The notes beneath the pieces are model-generated. The model ran no database searches, was not told the origin of the DNA, and saw nothing but the letters and a program-made list of their open reading frames with translations. This document shows, in pieces, positions 1 to 7,226 of a DNA stretch of 64,000 nt. Within the stretch, counting starts at the first letter, position 1. Every line of letters starts with the position of its first letter. This stretch comes from a virus. A program made the translations under genes and the position numbers. The stretch is taken from the IMG/VR virus record IMGVR_UViG_3300026097_000010, positions 1 through 64,000 of that record, one strand, 5' to 3'.

Positions 1-1106
1 AGATCTTTAACGTCACTACCACGAGGATCAGCAAGCAAGCTTCTATTACCCAACGCTCGGGGTCCGTATTCTGCGGCTCCATTCGCAACTCCCACAATCT
101 TATTGTATTTAAGCTCATCTATCACAGGTTTAATAGGGTAAGGTCGTTGTATGTTATAACCTAGATACGGGCCTGTCCACTCTATGTGTTTATTCCAATT
201 ACTTAGAACAGCACCCACTGCGCTTCCTGCGTCTCCTGGGTTAGGCATGATCCAAACATTATCAAAATACTTATAAGCAATTCTATTAGCAGAACAGTTG
301 AGAGCACACCCTCCCATAAGTGTCAAATTTTTGTTGGGTAAATATTCAGCTGTATATTCTAACAGGTCTTCTAATATAAATTCATATATTGCTTGAGTAG
401 CTGCCGCTATGTCGTAACGGTCTTGTTCTGTGGTTAGGTCTGGTCTCCACCACTTGCATCCGCGATGAAGATTGTGTTTGAACTCTACATAAGGTGCTTT
501 AACGAATTTGATAAAGTCTTCTAGTATATCGTTGTACAATCTTTTTGCATCACCATAAGCGGCCATGCCCATTAGAATGTATTCGTCTTCGTTGGGCTTA
601 AGACCAATACGTTGTGTCATTGCTGAGTACCACAGGCCTATGCTGTGAGGATAGCCTTGACTAAAGTGTCGGTCTAGTCTATTAGCGGATCCCTGCCATA
701 TGGATAGCGTCTCGAACTCCCCAATTGAATCAATGCACAAAACACTGGAGTCCATAAAAGGGCTAGTATAATAGCCAGCGGCAGCATGGCTACGATGATG
801 ATCGCTAAAATTAACTGGACAAGTAATACCATAGGAACTAAGATAAGAGTGTATATTGTTTTCGCTCCAGTTCCATCCTTGTCCAGCCACGAGTTGTCTA
901 ACAGTCTTTTTAAAAGGTCTTTCATACCAAACTACCTTGTCTGGCTCGCCCCATTGACGAGCATAATCGATCAGTTTAGTATTTAAGTCAGGATCGTTCT
1001 TTATGCCGCTGAAACGTTCTGCATGACTAGCAAAGACCAGCTTTTGCTCTACAAACACAGCTAGTGCGGCATCGTGGCTGTTAGCCGATATCCCCCAAGT
1101 AATCAT
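1..1106 (-). CDS. NodU/CmcH-family carbamoyltransferase, C-terminus cut by window edge
   Basis: The frame is open from an ATG at 1106 to the window edge, giving 368 codons with the C-terminus missing. It starts MITWGISANSHDAA, has DHHRSHAA at residues 102-109, GGCALNCSANR in the middle and GPRALGNRSLLADPRG near the cut; these are the conserved blocks of NodU/CmcH/TobZ O-carbamoyltransferases, which use carbamoyl phosphate and ATP to carbamoylate sugars or similar small molecules. The start overlaps the stop of the upstream micro-gene as ATGA, so both belong to the primase operon. It is a distant paralogue of the complete enzyme at 50817-52601. The acceptor is unknown; a surface glycan is an inference from the glycan genes elsewhere in the window. 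Confidence 0.88.
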   Translation of the reverse strand, partial: MITWGISANSHDAALAVFVEQKLVFASHAERFSGIKNDPDLNTKLIDYARQWGEPDKVVWYERPFKKTVRQLVAGQGWNWSENNIHSYLSSYGITCPVNFSDHHRSHAAAGYYTSPFMDSSVLCIDSIGEFETLSIWQGSANRLDRHFSQGYPHSIGLWYSAMTQRIGLKPNEDEYILMGMAAYGDAKRLYNDILEDFIKFVKAPYVEFKHNLHRGCKWWRPDLTTEQDRYDIAAATQAIYEFILEDLLEYTAEYLPNKNLTLMGGCALNCSANRIAYKYFDNVWIMPNPGDAGSAVGAVLSNWNKHIEWTGPYLGYNIQRPYPIKPVIDELKYNKIVGVANGAAEYGPRALGNRSLLADPRGSDVKD

Positions 1107-1219
1107 TTGTAGATGAACGGATCTCTTTTCTTAAGTTCTTCCATTCTTTTTTTAAACTTGCGGTGCTCTTGCCATTTACGGTATGGCCAGGTTATAAAAT
1201 TAATTATTTTCTTTTTCAT
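1103..1219 (-). CDS. conserved-looking 38-aa basic micro-protein
   Basis: A 38-codon frame links primase to the carbamoyltransferase: its start lies 20 bases inside the primase 3' end and its stop overlaps the next ATG by 4 bases. The product is highly basic, with a hydrophobic start (MKKKIINFITWPYRKW), a charged middle and the end KKRDPFIYK. An AGGAT Shine-Dalgarno-like element lies just before the ATG. Small proteins with a WPY/WPF-K-W start and an FIYK end are familiar to me from marine T4-like phages, but no function is known. The dense packing and sensible composition support a real gene. Confidence 0.68.
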   Translation of the reverse strand: MKKKIINFITWPYRKWQEHRKFKKRMEELKKRDPFIYK

Positions 1220-2228
1220 TTTCTATCCTATCTAGTTTGTGTTCCATTGCTTTTTTTGCAACTTCAATTTTAATAGCTCCGTGTTGTGCTGTCTTAATTG
1301 CATCGACTACTACAAACAGTTTGCCATATTTCTGTACAGCATCTGCAACATCTTTTACGTCATCTTCCCAATTAGGAAACGCAACACTCCAGTTGTATTC
1401 GACAGCCTTGTTTACTAAGTTTAGTCCTGCTCGATCTTGATCAGGAATCACAATTACTTCAGCTCCTAAACTGTTAATTATCCTATGTTGTTGTTCGGCA
1501 ATGTCATTGGTGAGCAAAGCTACACCACCTATGCTCATAGCATCGAAAGGACCTTCGGTAACGAATATATATTTTTGTTCTTCTTTTTGTTTATCGGTAT
1601 TGAAAACAAATCTAGGATGTTGGTCGCTTAGATATTTAGGTTTGCCGGGCGTTACTTTTCTTGCTGTAAATCCTACAATTTTTCCTTTATATCTGAAGGG
1701 AATAATTACACGATTTTCAAAACCCCCCACCGGACTCCAGAAGAAGTCTTCGCTGGTAGGATTAAATCCTCGATTTACTACATACTCTACAACGTAAGCT
1801 AAATTTGTTTCTAGATTAATATCTAATTCTACATCGAGCCATTCTGCAATCGAAAGTGCTCCTTCCGGTAACTCTTTTTTATCGAACTCAACTTTAAAAT
1901 CTGATTCTTTAGCAACGTATTCGGGCGCCTCTGTTTTTAGTGCTTCAAATACTAGTTGTCGAATGTCAGTGTCATTGCCGCCCATCCAGACAACAAGACT
2001 TTTTAATTTATCAGAAATGGGCCTACCGGGTTGCCAACTAGCTGTAAATTTACAGTTAAAACAGTTATAAACAAAACCTGTGTCGAATCTAACACCTGCT
2101 CTCTTTCTTTTGTCACGACTGTGACCTCTATGATGACAGCAGGGAGCATTAAAACTGGTCCACCCACTAGGACTTGATTTAGCTCGAGGAGGGAGTAAAC
2201 TTTTAAATTTATCTAATACTAGAGTCAT
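1200..2228 (-). CDS. gp61: DNA primase, T4 gp61-like
   Basis: This 342-aa protein has a primase layout: an N-terminal zinc-binding region with C30, C31, H32, H33 and the pair C56/C59, then a TOPRIM domain with VTEGPFDAMSIGG and the acidic VIPDQDRAGLN motif that coordinates Mg2+. T4 gp61 (also 342 aa) makes RNA primers for lagging-strand synthesis together with helicase gp41. The gene follows a perfect sigma70-like promoter at 2235-2263, consistent with early expression, and its 3' end overlaps the 38-aa micro-gene. The start at 2228 is the only Met before the zinc motif. Confidence 0.93.
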   Translation of the reverse strand: MTLVLDKFKSLLPPRAKSSPSGWTSFNAPCCHHRGHSRDKRKRAGVRFDTGFVYNCFNCKFTASWQPGRPISDKLKSLVVWMGGNDTDIRQLVFEALKTEAPEYVAKESDFKVEFDKKELPEGALSIAEWLDVELDINLETNLAYVVEYVVNRGFNPTSEDFFWSPVGGFENRVIIPFRYKGKIVGFTARKVTPGKPKYLSDQHPRFVFNTDKQKEEQKYIFVTEGPFDAMSIGGVALLTNDIAEQQHRIINSLGAEVIVIPDQDRAGLNLVNKAVEYNWSVAFPNWEDDVKDVADAVQKYGKLFVVVDAIKTAQHGAIKIEVAKKAMEHKLDRIENEKENN

Positions 2229-2234
2229 ACATAG

Positions 2235-2263
2235 ATTATACTATCTATATAAGATCTTGTCAA
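2235..2263 (-). promoter_or_regulatory. sigma70-like early promoter for primase
   Basis: On the minus strand TTGACA (2258-2263) and TATAAT (2235-2240) are separated by exactly 17 bp and lie just upstream of the primase ATG at 2228. The -35 box falls in the last codons of the upstream fibre-like gene, so the promoter is embedded in coding DNA. With only about 6 bases between the -10 box and the ATG, the leader would be extremely short or absent. Confidence 0.85.
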
Positions 2264-3317
2264 ATGTTCCTGCATTAGGTAGTTCGCCAGATTTCACAAA
2301 AGATCGTACACCGGCATACGACACGCCGGACCAGTCTATGCTGGCTATCCTGCCTACACTATCCACTTCAAGAACTGTTATTGTTAAATCGTTTGCGGGC
2401 GTTTCGCCACCTAAAACATCTCCGGATATTGTGATTATATCTCCTACATTATAGTTGGTTCCTGCCGCATCAATACCTACTTCATAAGAACCTAAAACTG
2501 TTTGACGAATTACAAATTCAGCAATTGCGGTTGCTATATTAGGAACGTGCTTGATTCTAAACCAGTTATACTTTCCTTCGATGTTTTTGTATTCTAGATC
2601 GTCCTCTGGAACAAAACTTAACAGATCATTCCAACTGTTAGGACTGGCACCTTGATCTTCTATGCTACCTTGTATAGTAACCGTGCCACTGTAGTTCGTT
2701 GAATACAGTTGAAATGTGTGTAGGGAACTTGCGGTAGTTACATTGGGTCTAGCATCTATTATGCTCGATACATAAAATGCAGGATCTTCATCACCTGTAG
2801 CGGCTGGGTTTGTATAATCAAATTTATTTACAACTAAAGACTGATTGACATCGCCATTCGTGCCTCCTAGTAGTTCTATAATTGCCTTTGTGCCGTATTG
2901 GCTATCAATGTACATTGGAGTTCTACGTGTAACACGATACTCGTCTGAGTCAATTGTTTCTCTTAGTTCTTGCACTATGCTGTATTCGTAGAAGCCCGAT
3001 TCAATACTAAACAGCTCTGTTTCTGTTATTTCTACAAAAAATCTTCCGATCGATGCATCGACTATCACGCAATCTTTTTGTAACACTAATTTTTCAGTGT
3101 CTCTGCTAATAAGGTTAAATACCATTGATGAATTGGAAACATCGATTGCTTTTTCATCACCGTTGCGAACTTGGATATCGATGCGATTATTGACATCTTG
3201 ATAAAATTTTAGATTGCGATTATACACTTCTCTGTACCTCTCTGCGGTCCAGGGAGTTGATGCACTTGTATAGGCATCGATGCGATTTGAATATAAATAA
3301 AGATAATTAATTTGCAT
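2241..3317 (-). CDS. fibre- or baseplate-like virion protein (uncharacterised)
   Basis: A 358-aa beta-rich protein with no signal peptide or membrane span. The N-terminal half (to about residue 170) resembles phage fibre-attachment or baseplate-adaptor domains; the C-terminal part (about 275-340) holds GTNYNVGDIITISGDVLGG followed by NDLTITV. A close relative of that last module (ITINGSNLGG, NDITITITAVD) occurs in the giant virion protein at 59064-64000, which supports a structural role. It is a single gene behind a late-type GATAAATA motif at 3342-3349. The exact position in the virion cannot be told from sequence. Confidence 0.65.
   Translation of the reverse strand: MQINYLYLYSNRIDAYTSASTPWTAERYREVYNRNLKFYQDVNNRIDIQVRNGDEKAIDVSNSSMVFNLISRDTEKLVLQKDCVIVDASIGRFFVEITETELFSIESGFYEYSIVQELRETIDSDEYRVTRRTPMYIDSQYGTKAIIELLGGTNGDVNQSLVVNKFDYTNPAATGDEDPAFYVSSIIDARPNVTTASSLHTFQLYSTNYSGTVTIQGSIEDQGASPNSWNDLLSFVPEDDLEYKNIEGKYNWFRIKHVPNIATAIAEFVIRQTVLGSYEVGIDAAGTNYNVGDIITISGDVLGGETPANDLTITVLEVDSVGRIASIDWSGVSYAGVRSFVKSGELPNAGTFDKILYR
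3292..3299 (+). promoter_or_regulatory. T4-type late promoter TATAAATA (plus strand)
   Basis: A perfect TATAAATA lies on the plus strand inside the start of the divergent fibre-like gene, 51 bases before the ATG at 3351. It matches the T4 late -10 element and is the only promoter-like signal seen for the 123-aa plus-strand gene. Confidence 0.5.
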
Positions 3318-3341
3318 AAAACTATTGGACCTTAATATACA

Positions 3342-3349
3342 TATTTATC
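3342..3349 (-). promoter_or_regulatory. late promoter GATAAATA for 2241-3317
   Basis: Minus-strand GATAAATA lies 24 bases before the ATG at 3317. The same octamer precedes gp13 and the 858-aa late gene, so it fits the window's late-promoter class. Together with the plus-strand TATAAATA at 3292-3299 it would give overlapping divergent transcripts. Confidence 0.55.
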
Positions 3350-3350
3350 T

Positions 3351-3722
3351 ATGAGAATAACAGAAAATCTACAACAAAATTTTCCATTTATCAGCGTTCT
3401 TAATCATGTCGACAAAGAATATGTCGGAATAATTATTAACCAAGATTCTATCGTAACCAGCATGTATGATTACGAAGCAATTAAAGAAGATGAAGCCAAA
3501 AAAAGATTCTTAGATTTAGGAGAAGCTTGGTGGTGGGAATCTAATAGACAAATACCTATTAATATTTTTTTAGCAAGCGAAATTCAAGAATTTAGATATG
3601 TAATTAAAAACTTTACTACTAAAGATGTTAAAATTACATTAGGACCAACCACAAGTTTAAATGATATTATAGTTAAAAGAGTAAAAAGAAAATCAATAAC
3701 TCTGGTTAGAAAAATTAACTAA
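3351..3722 (+). CDS. conserved phage protein of unknown function, 123 aa
   Basis: The frame starts at ATG 3351 and ends 8 bases inside the convergent DnaE-like gene. The product is a soluble mixed alpha/beta protein with an acidic middle (EAIKEDEAKKRF), an aromatic block (GEAWWWESNRQIPINIF) and a basic C-terminus (KRVKRKSITLVRKIN). No catalytic motif is visible. I believe similar proteins occur in other marine T4-like phages but cannot assign a role. It is an isolated plus-strand gene among minus-strand neighbours. Confidence 0.75.
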   Translation: MRITENLQQNFPFISVLNHVDKEYVGIIINQDSIVTSMYDYEAIKEDEAKKRFLDLGEAWWWESNRQIPINIFLASEIQEFRYVIKNFTTKDVKITLGPTTSLNDIIVKRVKRKSITLVRKIN

Positions 3723-4278
3723 TCTGTTCACAAATCAAATTCATTTGTACTATAATTGCCATCGCATATGCTAGAGAATGCGACTTCTTAAAATAATATC
3801 CACTTTCGGGCTTAATCCAAACTTCCTTTAGTATAGTCGTCCACATTTCGTCTGCTAGGTATCTTTTTGCTGGACGAATTACTGCCAGTGTGGCTGCTAG
3901 TTGTTCTACGGTGGTTGGTTTCAGTTTCTTCAATAGATCTGAGTGCCCTGAGAGGTGAAATAGTTGATCTACAAAATCTCGATGTTCTAGAAGTTCCCAT
4001 AACGGCTCCGCGTTCATTAGTTCTACAAGGTGAGTTTCGTTTCGAACACCTTTATAAATACCTACATTTAAAAAATCCAGTTTAAAATATTTATAGTCGT
4101 CTGCTTCATCATAAGGTATTGCACATAGATTAGATACAGCATCAACAGGAACTTCATGTAGATAAACGCCTGTGTTATGTTTTACAAGTTTATTTTCTTC
4201 GCGCCGACTAGCTCTAGTATGTTTAAATAACTCTAATGCTTTTTCTCTATCGACAAAATCTATATCTATGTCAGGCAT
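3715..4278 (-). CDS. very short DnaE (DNA polymerase III alpha)-like protein
   Basis: This 187-aa protein carries scattered DnaE landmarks in the correct order: PDIDIDF at residues 2-8 (the PDxDxDF palm motif with two catalytic Asp), HNTGV at 34-38, KLDFL at 66-70 (the third palm Asp), LLKKLKP...LAVIRPA at about 115-137 and a C-terminal KKSHSLAYA at 164-172 like the DnaE NKSHAAAYA block. It lacks the PHP nuclease domain, most of the fingers, the clamp-binding and OB domains, so it is less than a fifth of normal DnaE length. It is the last gene of the gp62 (clamp loader) operon. It could be a regulatory or structural derivative rather than a polymerase. Confidence 0.62.
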   Translation of the reverse strand: MPDIDIDFVDREKALELFKHTRASRREENKLVKHNTGVYLHEVPVDAVSNLCAIPYDEADDYKYFKLDFLNVGIYKGVRNETHLVELMNAEPLWELLEHRDFVDQLFHLSGHSDLLKKLKPTTVEQLAATLAVIRPAKRYLADEMWTTILKEVWIKPESGYYFKKSHSLAYAMAIIVQMNLICEQIS

Positions 4279-4811
4279 TTATTATATCCTAAATATTCAA
4301 AATCTTTTCTAAGTTTATTGTATACTATTTCTTGAAGCTCGTCATTATAATATTTTCTATAATTGTCAGGCGTACTACGATTTAGATGAGGAAATTTAGA
4401 TGCAATTTTAAAATATTCAGGAACATCGGTAGATAATGATTCAAACCGAAATGTCTTATCTATTAAGTTTTTATCTTCAAGATCTAGCATATAATCTGTT
4501 TGTAGTTCCCAAAGATGTTGGCCACGACCGGCTAAGTTTTCTGATTTTATAAAACACTCAAACGATAAATTGCCGTACCTTCTTTTATCGCGTTTCGTCC
4601 AATTATAAAAACTAACAGTCCTGCTATACGGATTTCTAATTATACAAAACTTCCAACTAGGCTCATTCGAATATCTAACAGCAGGGATATGTTGATTATA
4701 AACATTAAATATGTCTGTTGAATTGCCACATGCGAAATCTAAACCATTATTTCTTAAAAATTTATAAGTGCTGGTCCCTCCATTTTTTCGTATGTGAATA
4801 AATCGAATCAC
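4266..4811 (-). CDS. sulfotransferase-family protein (Sulfotransfer_2-like)
   Basis: 181 aa. The N-terminus MIRFIHIRKNGGTS is the P-loop-like 5'-phosphosulfate loop of PAPS-dependent sulfotransferases, and IIRNPYSRTVSFYNW near residue 60-70 is the 3'-phosphate-binding segment (RNP...S). The family moves sulfate from PAPS to hydroxyls of glycans or other acceptors. The gene sits directly after the nucleotidyltransferase, DUF2061 and APS-kinase-like genes, with overlaps of 4-13 bases, suggesting coupled donor supply and transfer. Three further members occur at 14032, 25902 and 26474. The acceptor is unknown; R8 replaces the usual proline or lysine context of the loop. Confidence 0.82.
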   Translation of the reverse strand: MIRFIHIRKNGGTSTYKFLRNNGLDFACGNSTDIFNVYNQHIPAVRYSNEPSWKFCIIRNPYSRTVSFYNWTKRDKRRYGNLSFECFIKSENLAGRGQHLWELQTDYMLDLEDKNLIDKTFRFESLSTDVPEYFKIASKFPHLNRSTPDNYRKYYNDELQEIVYNKLRKDFEYLGYNKCLT

Positions 4812-5227
4812 AGTTTGCCTTCAGACCTTAACTGTGCTCTAATTTTTGTAGCACTTATTTGATGCATATCCTCACCCAAGTCATGTTGCGTAAATGTATA
4901 ACCAACACCTCTACCATAACTGATATCCACAATGTTAGGCACTTCTATAATTACATATTCTTCACCATATGTAAATCCTTCTTTTAATAGTCCCACACGA
5001 ATATTTTCTTTCACAGTGTGTACATCAAACGGATTATCGTCCTGTGATGCTGTGCGTCCACCGCTGGCATCTTCACCTACGATACCACCAACGTCGCGTA
5101 TCATTATGCATACCTGTCCTGTTTCCATCAATGCTTTTTTAAACAGTGCAGTGTGTCCGTCGTGCCACGGTTGCCATCTGCCTAACATCTGTGTGGTAGG
5201 CTTTTTCCAATCAAACTTCTTTTTCAT
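4808..5227 (-). CDS. small HxGH-type nucleotidyltransferase
   Basis: 139 aa from the ATG at 5227, which has GGAG six to seven bases upstream; a longer frame to 5287 would run far into the DUF2061 gene. The motifs GRWQPWHDGH (HxGH adenylyl/cytidylyltransferase signature) near the N-terminus and ISATKIR near the C-terminus are those of the nucleotidyltransferase superfamily that includes NadM, TagD and ATP sulfurylase. RTASQDDNPFD and VPNIVDISYGRGVGY are distinctive blocks. It lies between a sulfotransferase and an APS-kinase-like gene; making APS from ATP and sulfate is an attractive but unproven role. NMN or sugar-phosphate substrates are alternatives. Confidence 0.8.
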   Translation of the reverse strand: MKKKFDWKKPTTQMLGRWQPWHDGHTALFKKALMETGQVCIMIRDVGGIVGEDASGGRTASQDDNPFDVHTVKENIRVGLLKEGFTYGEEYVIIEVPNIVDISYGRGVGYTFTQHDLGEDMHQISATKIRAQLRSEGKL

Positions 5228-5438
5228 TTTTAACTCCATACTTGATATGTTTATACCATAGACGCTCGTGTCCATAGTACAGTACAAATTTGATTATCAA
5301 ATCTGCGACGAATACTCCTCCTACAGCTTTCGGTGGTAACCCAAAAGCAAATGCAATTAGTGCTGTAGTAATACTTGCTATCACCCGCCATGTAATAGCT
5401 TTTGCAACATGTCGTTTCCTTTCTACTGTTTCTGTCAT
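5211..5438 (-). CDS. DUF2061-family small membrane protein
   Basis: 75 aa with two predicted membrane spans: ITTALIAFAFGL (about 23-34) and AVGGVFVADLIIKFVLYY (about 38-55). The pattern RHVAKAITWRVIASITT plus a YYGHERLW block and a final G-V-K is the DUF2061 signature. The family has no established function; placement between the APS-kinase-like gene (4-base overlap) and the nucleotidyltransferase hints at an accessory role in the same sulfur or sugar pathway. It would lie in the host inner membrane. Confidence 0.8.
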   Translation of the reverse strand: MTETVERKRHVAKAITWRVIASITTALIAFAFGLPPKAVGGVFVADLIIKFVLYYGHERLWYKHIKYGVKNEKEV

Positions 5439-5851
5439 ACAATAGCTTCTTGTATTTGATTTCCTAAACTTGTTATTTCATTATCGCTTAGATGCTTGAT
5501 TACACGAAAATCAACATTTTTTGGTTGCTCAAACATTTTGTTTGTGTCTTCAAATCTGCCTTCTGTGATAGTATCAACCCAGATTTTAATATCCGCGTCA
5601 AACATCTCTCTGGCTTGTTCGGTTGGACATACAAAATCGCACATTACGATCCTTCCTTCACTCTTTTCAAAGTCTGCAATATGTCGCATACGTTTAGCTT
5701 GTCGAAGTCGACCTTCCGAAGTAAAATCCCAATCGTTTGCCATTTCTCTTACAGCATCTGCATTATACCAAGCATAGCCTAGTTGTTTTTGTAAACGTTC
5801 TGCTAAGTGTGTTTTTCCGGATCCTGGTAATCCCATTATTAATATTTTCAA
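5435..5851 (-). CDS. cysC: adenylylsulfate (APS) kinase-like P-loop kinase
   Basis: 138 aa. Walker A is MGLPGSGKTHLAERL at residues 6-20; NADAVREMANDWDF at about 30-43 corresponds to the DGDxxR...DLGF region of APS kinase, and VMCDFVCPTEQAREMF to the conserved FISP block. APS kinase phosphorylates APS to PAPS, the universal sulfate donor, which would feed the sulfotransferases encoded nearby. It is somewhat shorter than cellular CysC (about 200 aa). CysC-like kinases can act on other substrates, as in Campylobacter capsular phosphoramidate synthesis, so the assignment rests on motifs plus the neighbouring sulfotransferase. Confidence 0.78.
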   Translation of the reverse strand: MKILIMGLPGSGKTHLAERLQKQLGYAWYNADAVREMANDWDFTSEGRLRQAKRMRHIADFEKSEGRIVMCDFVCPTEQAREMFDADIKIWVDTITEGRFEDTNKMFEQPKNVDFRVIKHLSDNEITSLGNQIQEAIV

Positions 5852-6531
5852 AGTATTTTAGCCTCTTCAATAACTTCTTTTACTAGAACATGATCAGCTG
5901 GATGATCTTTAAAACGTTTTATCCAATATTTTGGATCGATAACAAGACCGATAATTTCAAGTTGTTCGTCGTTCATATTCTGAAGTAGTTCCTTTCCAGC
6001 TCGTGTATTTAAAAGAAGCCACGGAGATATGTGTCCTTCTTTGATATGATGTGTTGCTCGATTTAGATTAACATACTTGAAGTAGTGTTCCCAGGCAGAA
6101 TTGTTTTCGTCAGCCCAATCCATCATAGTTTGAATAGTTCGTTGTATAGCACCGTCGGCAGGTTCGATCTTAATTAGTTCTTGAACATATTGATCATACA
6201 ATGCATCACGACACCAGTGATCTAACTTTACTCCGCTTTTAATAACCCATTCTATAAATCTTTCTGGATATATAGGAGAAGTATTTACCAGGAAGCTACC
6301 GAATTTAATAAATGCATTGTAGTACGGACTGCTCACGAAATCGTTAAATGTTTTAGGTTTTGTGCTAGGTTGTGCTACCTGATAAAATTTTTGATATGCT
6401 TGCAACGCCATTTGTGTATGTTTTTCATTTCTAGCAAGGTGTCTGCGTTTCTTTTCACACACATGTACTATAAGAGTTTTTTCACGGGCAAATTTTTTAC
6501 CGCAATATTCACATTTAAAGTTTAATTCCAT
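5848..6531 (-). CDS. zinc-finger protein downstream of gp62, unknown function
   Basis: 227 aa from ATG 6531; an upstream in-frame Met at 6612 would run deep into gp62 and is not used. Residues 7-25 form a zinc-finger-like CxxC...HxC (C7, C10, H23, C25), followed by a basic stretch (KKRRH). The remaining 190 residues are helical, with no motif I recognise (SPYYNAFIKFGSFL, ERFIEWVIKSGVKLDHW). Its place between gp62 and cysC, with 4- to 17-base overlaps, and a similar arrangement that I recall from marine T4-like phages suggest a DNA-associated role in replication or transcription. That is inference. Confidence 0.75.
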   Translation of the reverse strand: MELNFKCEYCGKKFAREKTLIVHVCEKKRRHLARNEKHTQMALQAYQKFYQVAQPSTKPKTFNDFVSSPYYNAFIKFGSFLVNTSPIYPERFIEWVIKSGVKLDHWCRDALYDQYVQELIKIEPADGAIQRTIQTMMDWADENNSAWEHYFKYVNLNRATHHIKEGHISPWLLLNTRAGKELLQNMNDEQLEIIGLVIDPKYWIKRFKDHPADHVLVKEVIEEAKIL

Positions 6532-6979
6532 CGATTGCTTTTTTGTCCCATCCAAGGCTTTTACAGTATTCTTTAATTTCTTTGTCTGAAGTAATGGCGG
6601 CGATTGTTTCAATGTCTGCTCTTTTCTTTTCTGGAAATAGTTCTGCTAAAAATTCGATCTTTTTATTTTTTTCTTTCTTTACTTTAAGCCAAGGATGAAA
6701 ACGAATCTGCTTGCTTTCGTGAGCACAACTACATGCTAACTGCCAGCATAGCTTAGGATGCTTACTTAAAAATAAAAATAAATTTTTGTTAAATCGTTCA
6801 TTGGCTAGTAGTGTAAAGTGTTCTTGCATTTCTCTACTTCCTTCAACATTGCTAATGTATCGATTAAGAGTAAAGAAAACAATGCTCTTGCGTTGATCGT
6901 CTGTAAGTTCATCCCATAGATATTTTGCATCCATATCTACAGCCGCTAGTATTTCTTTAAGTGTGAGTTTATCTGCCAT
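6515..6979 (-). CDS. gp62: clamp-loader small subunit, gp62-like
   Basis: 154 aa. The start LTLKEILAAVDMDAKYLWDE and the blocks FFTLNRYISNV, FLSKHPKLCWQL and FHPWL match the short gp62 subunits of marine T4-like phages, which with gp44 load the sliding clamp gp45. It is the first gene behind a sigma70-like promoter at 6987-7015 and leads the operon down to the DnaE-like gene at 3715. A gp44 or gp45 partner is not in this window. Assignment is from recalled family features, not a search. Confidence 0.82.
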   Translation of the reverse strand: MADKLTLKEILAAVDMDAKYLWDELTDDQRKSIVFFTLNRYISNVEGSREMQEHFTLLANERFNKNLFLFLSKHPKLCWQLACSCAHESKQIRFHPWLKVKKEKNKKIEFLAELFPEKKRADIETIAAITSDKEIKEYCKSLGWDKKAIDGIKL

Positions 6980-7226
6980 CTTTAATAATATAATACAAAG
7001 CTATAGTTTTGTCAAGTTGTTTTTTTAGAGTAGGATTATTGTTAGCTAATCTTTGTAGATTCTCCCACTCTCCCCAATTCAATAGTTCGCCTTTTGCTTT
7101 TGCAACTGCATCTGGGTCGCCTCCTATTATCCAGCGTTCTATATCCGGACGGTCTCGGTACCTAGCATAAACAACCCCGCTAGCTCTTTCGTATATTAAT
7201 GGCTCACCTGGACTAAGTTTAGACAT
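6969..7226 (-). CDS. conserved 85-aa phage protein of unknown function
   Basis: 85 aa, soluble, with the aromatic/arginine block LIYERASGVVYARYRDRPDIERW and a helical C-terminus. Comparable small proteins with an IYER...VYARY pattern are familiar from marine T4-like phages near replication genes, with no known role. Its 3' end overlaps the gp62 start and contains the -35 box of the gp62 promoter, so the last codons have a double function. Its 5' end overlaps the methyltransferase by 8 bases. Confidence 0.75.
   Translation of the reverse strand: MSKLSPGEPLIYERASGVVYARYRDRPDIERWIIGGDPDAVAKAKGELLNWGEWENLQRLANNNPTLKKQLDKTIALYYIIKDGR
6987..7015 (-). promoter_or_regulatory. sigma70-like early promoter for gp62 operon
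   Basis: Minus-strand TTGACA (7010-7015) and TATATT (6987-6992) with a 17-bp spacer, ending 7 bases before the gp62 ATG. It lies inside the 3' end of the 85-aa gene. Confidence 0.75.

Noticed and set aside
674-925. 83-aa minus-strand frame with a hydrophobic product
   Set aside because: It is a shadow inside the partial carbamoyltransferase frame, which is open over the same bases and carries family motifs.
5227-5287. Extended start of the nucleotidyltransferase (159 aa)
   Set aside because: It would overlap the DUF2061 gene by 77 bases; ATG 5227 has a good GGAG spacing.
6531-6612. Longer start of the zinc-finger protein, or a frameshift with gp62
   Set aside because: The extension lies in gp62 coding sequence out of frame; a normal 17-base overlap explains both genes.
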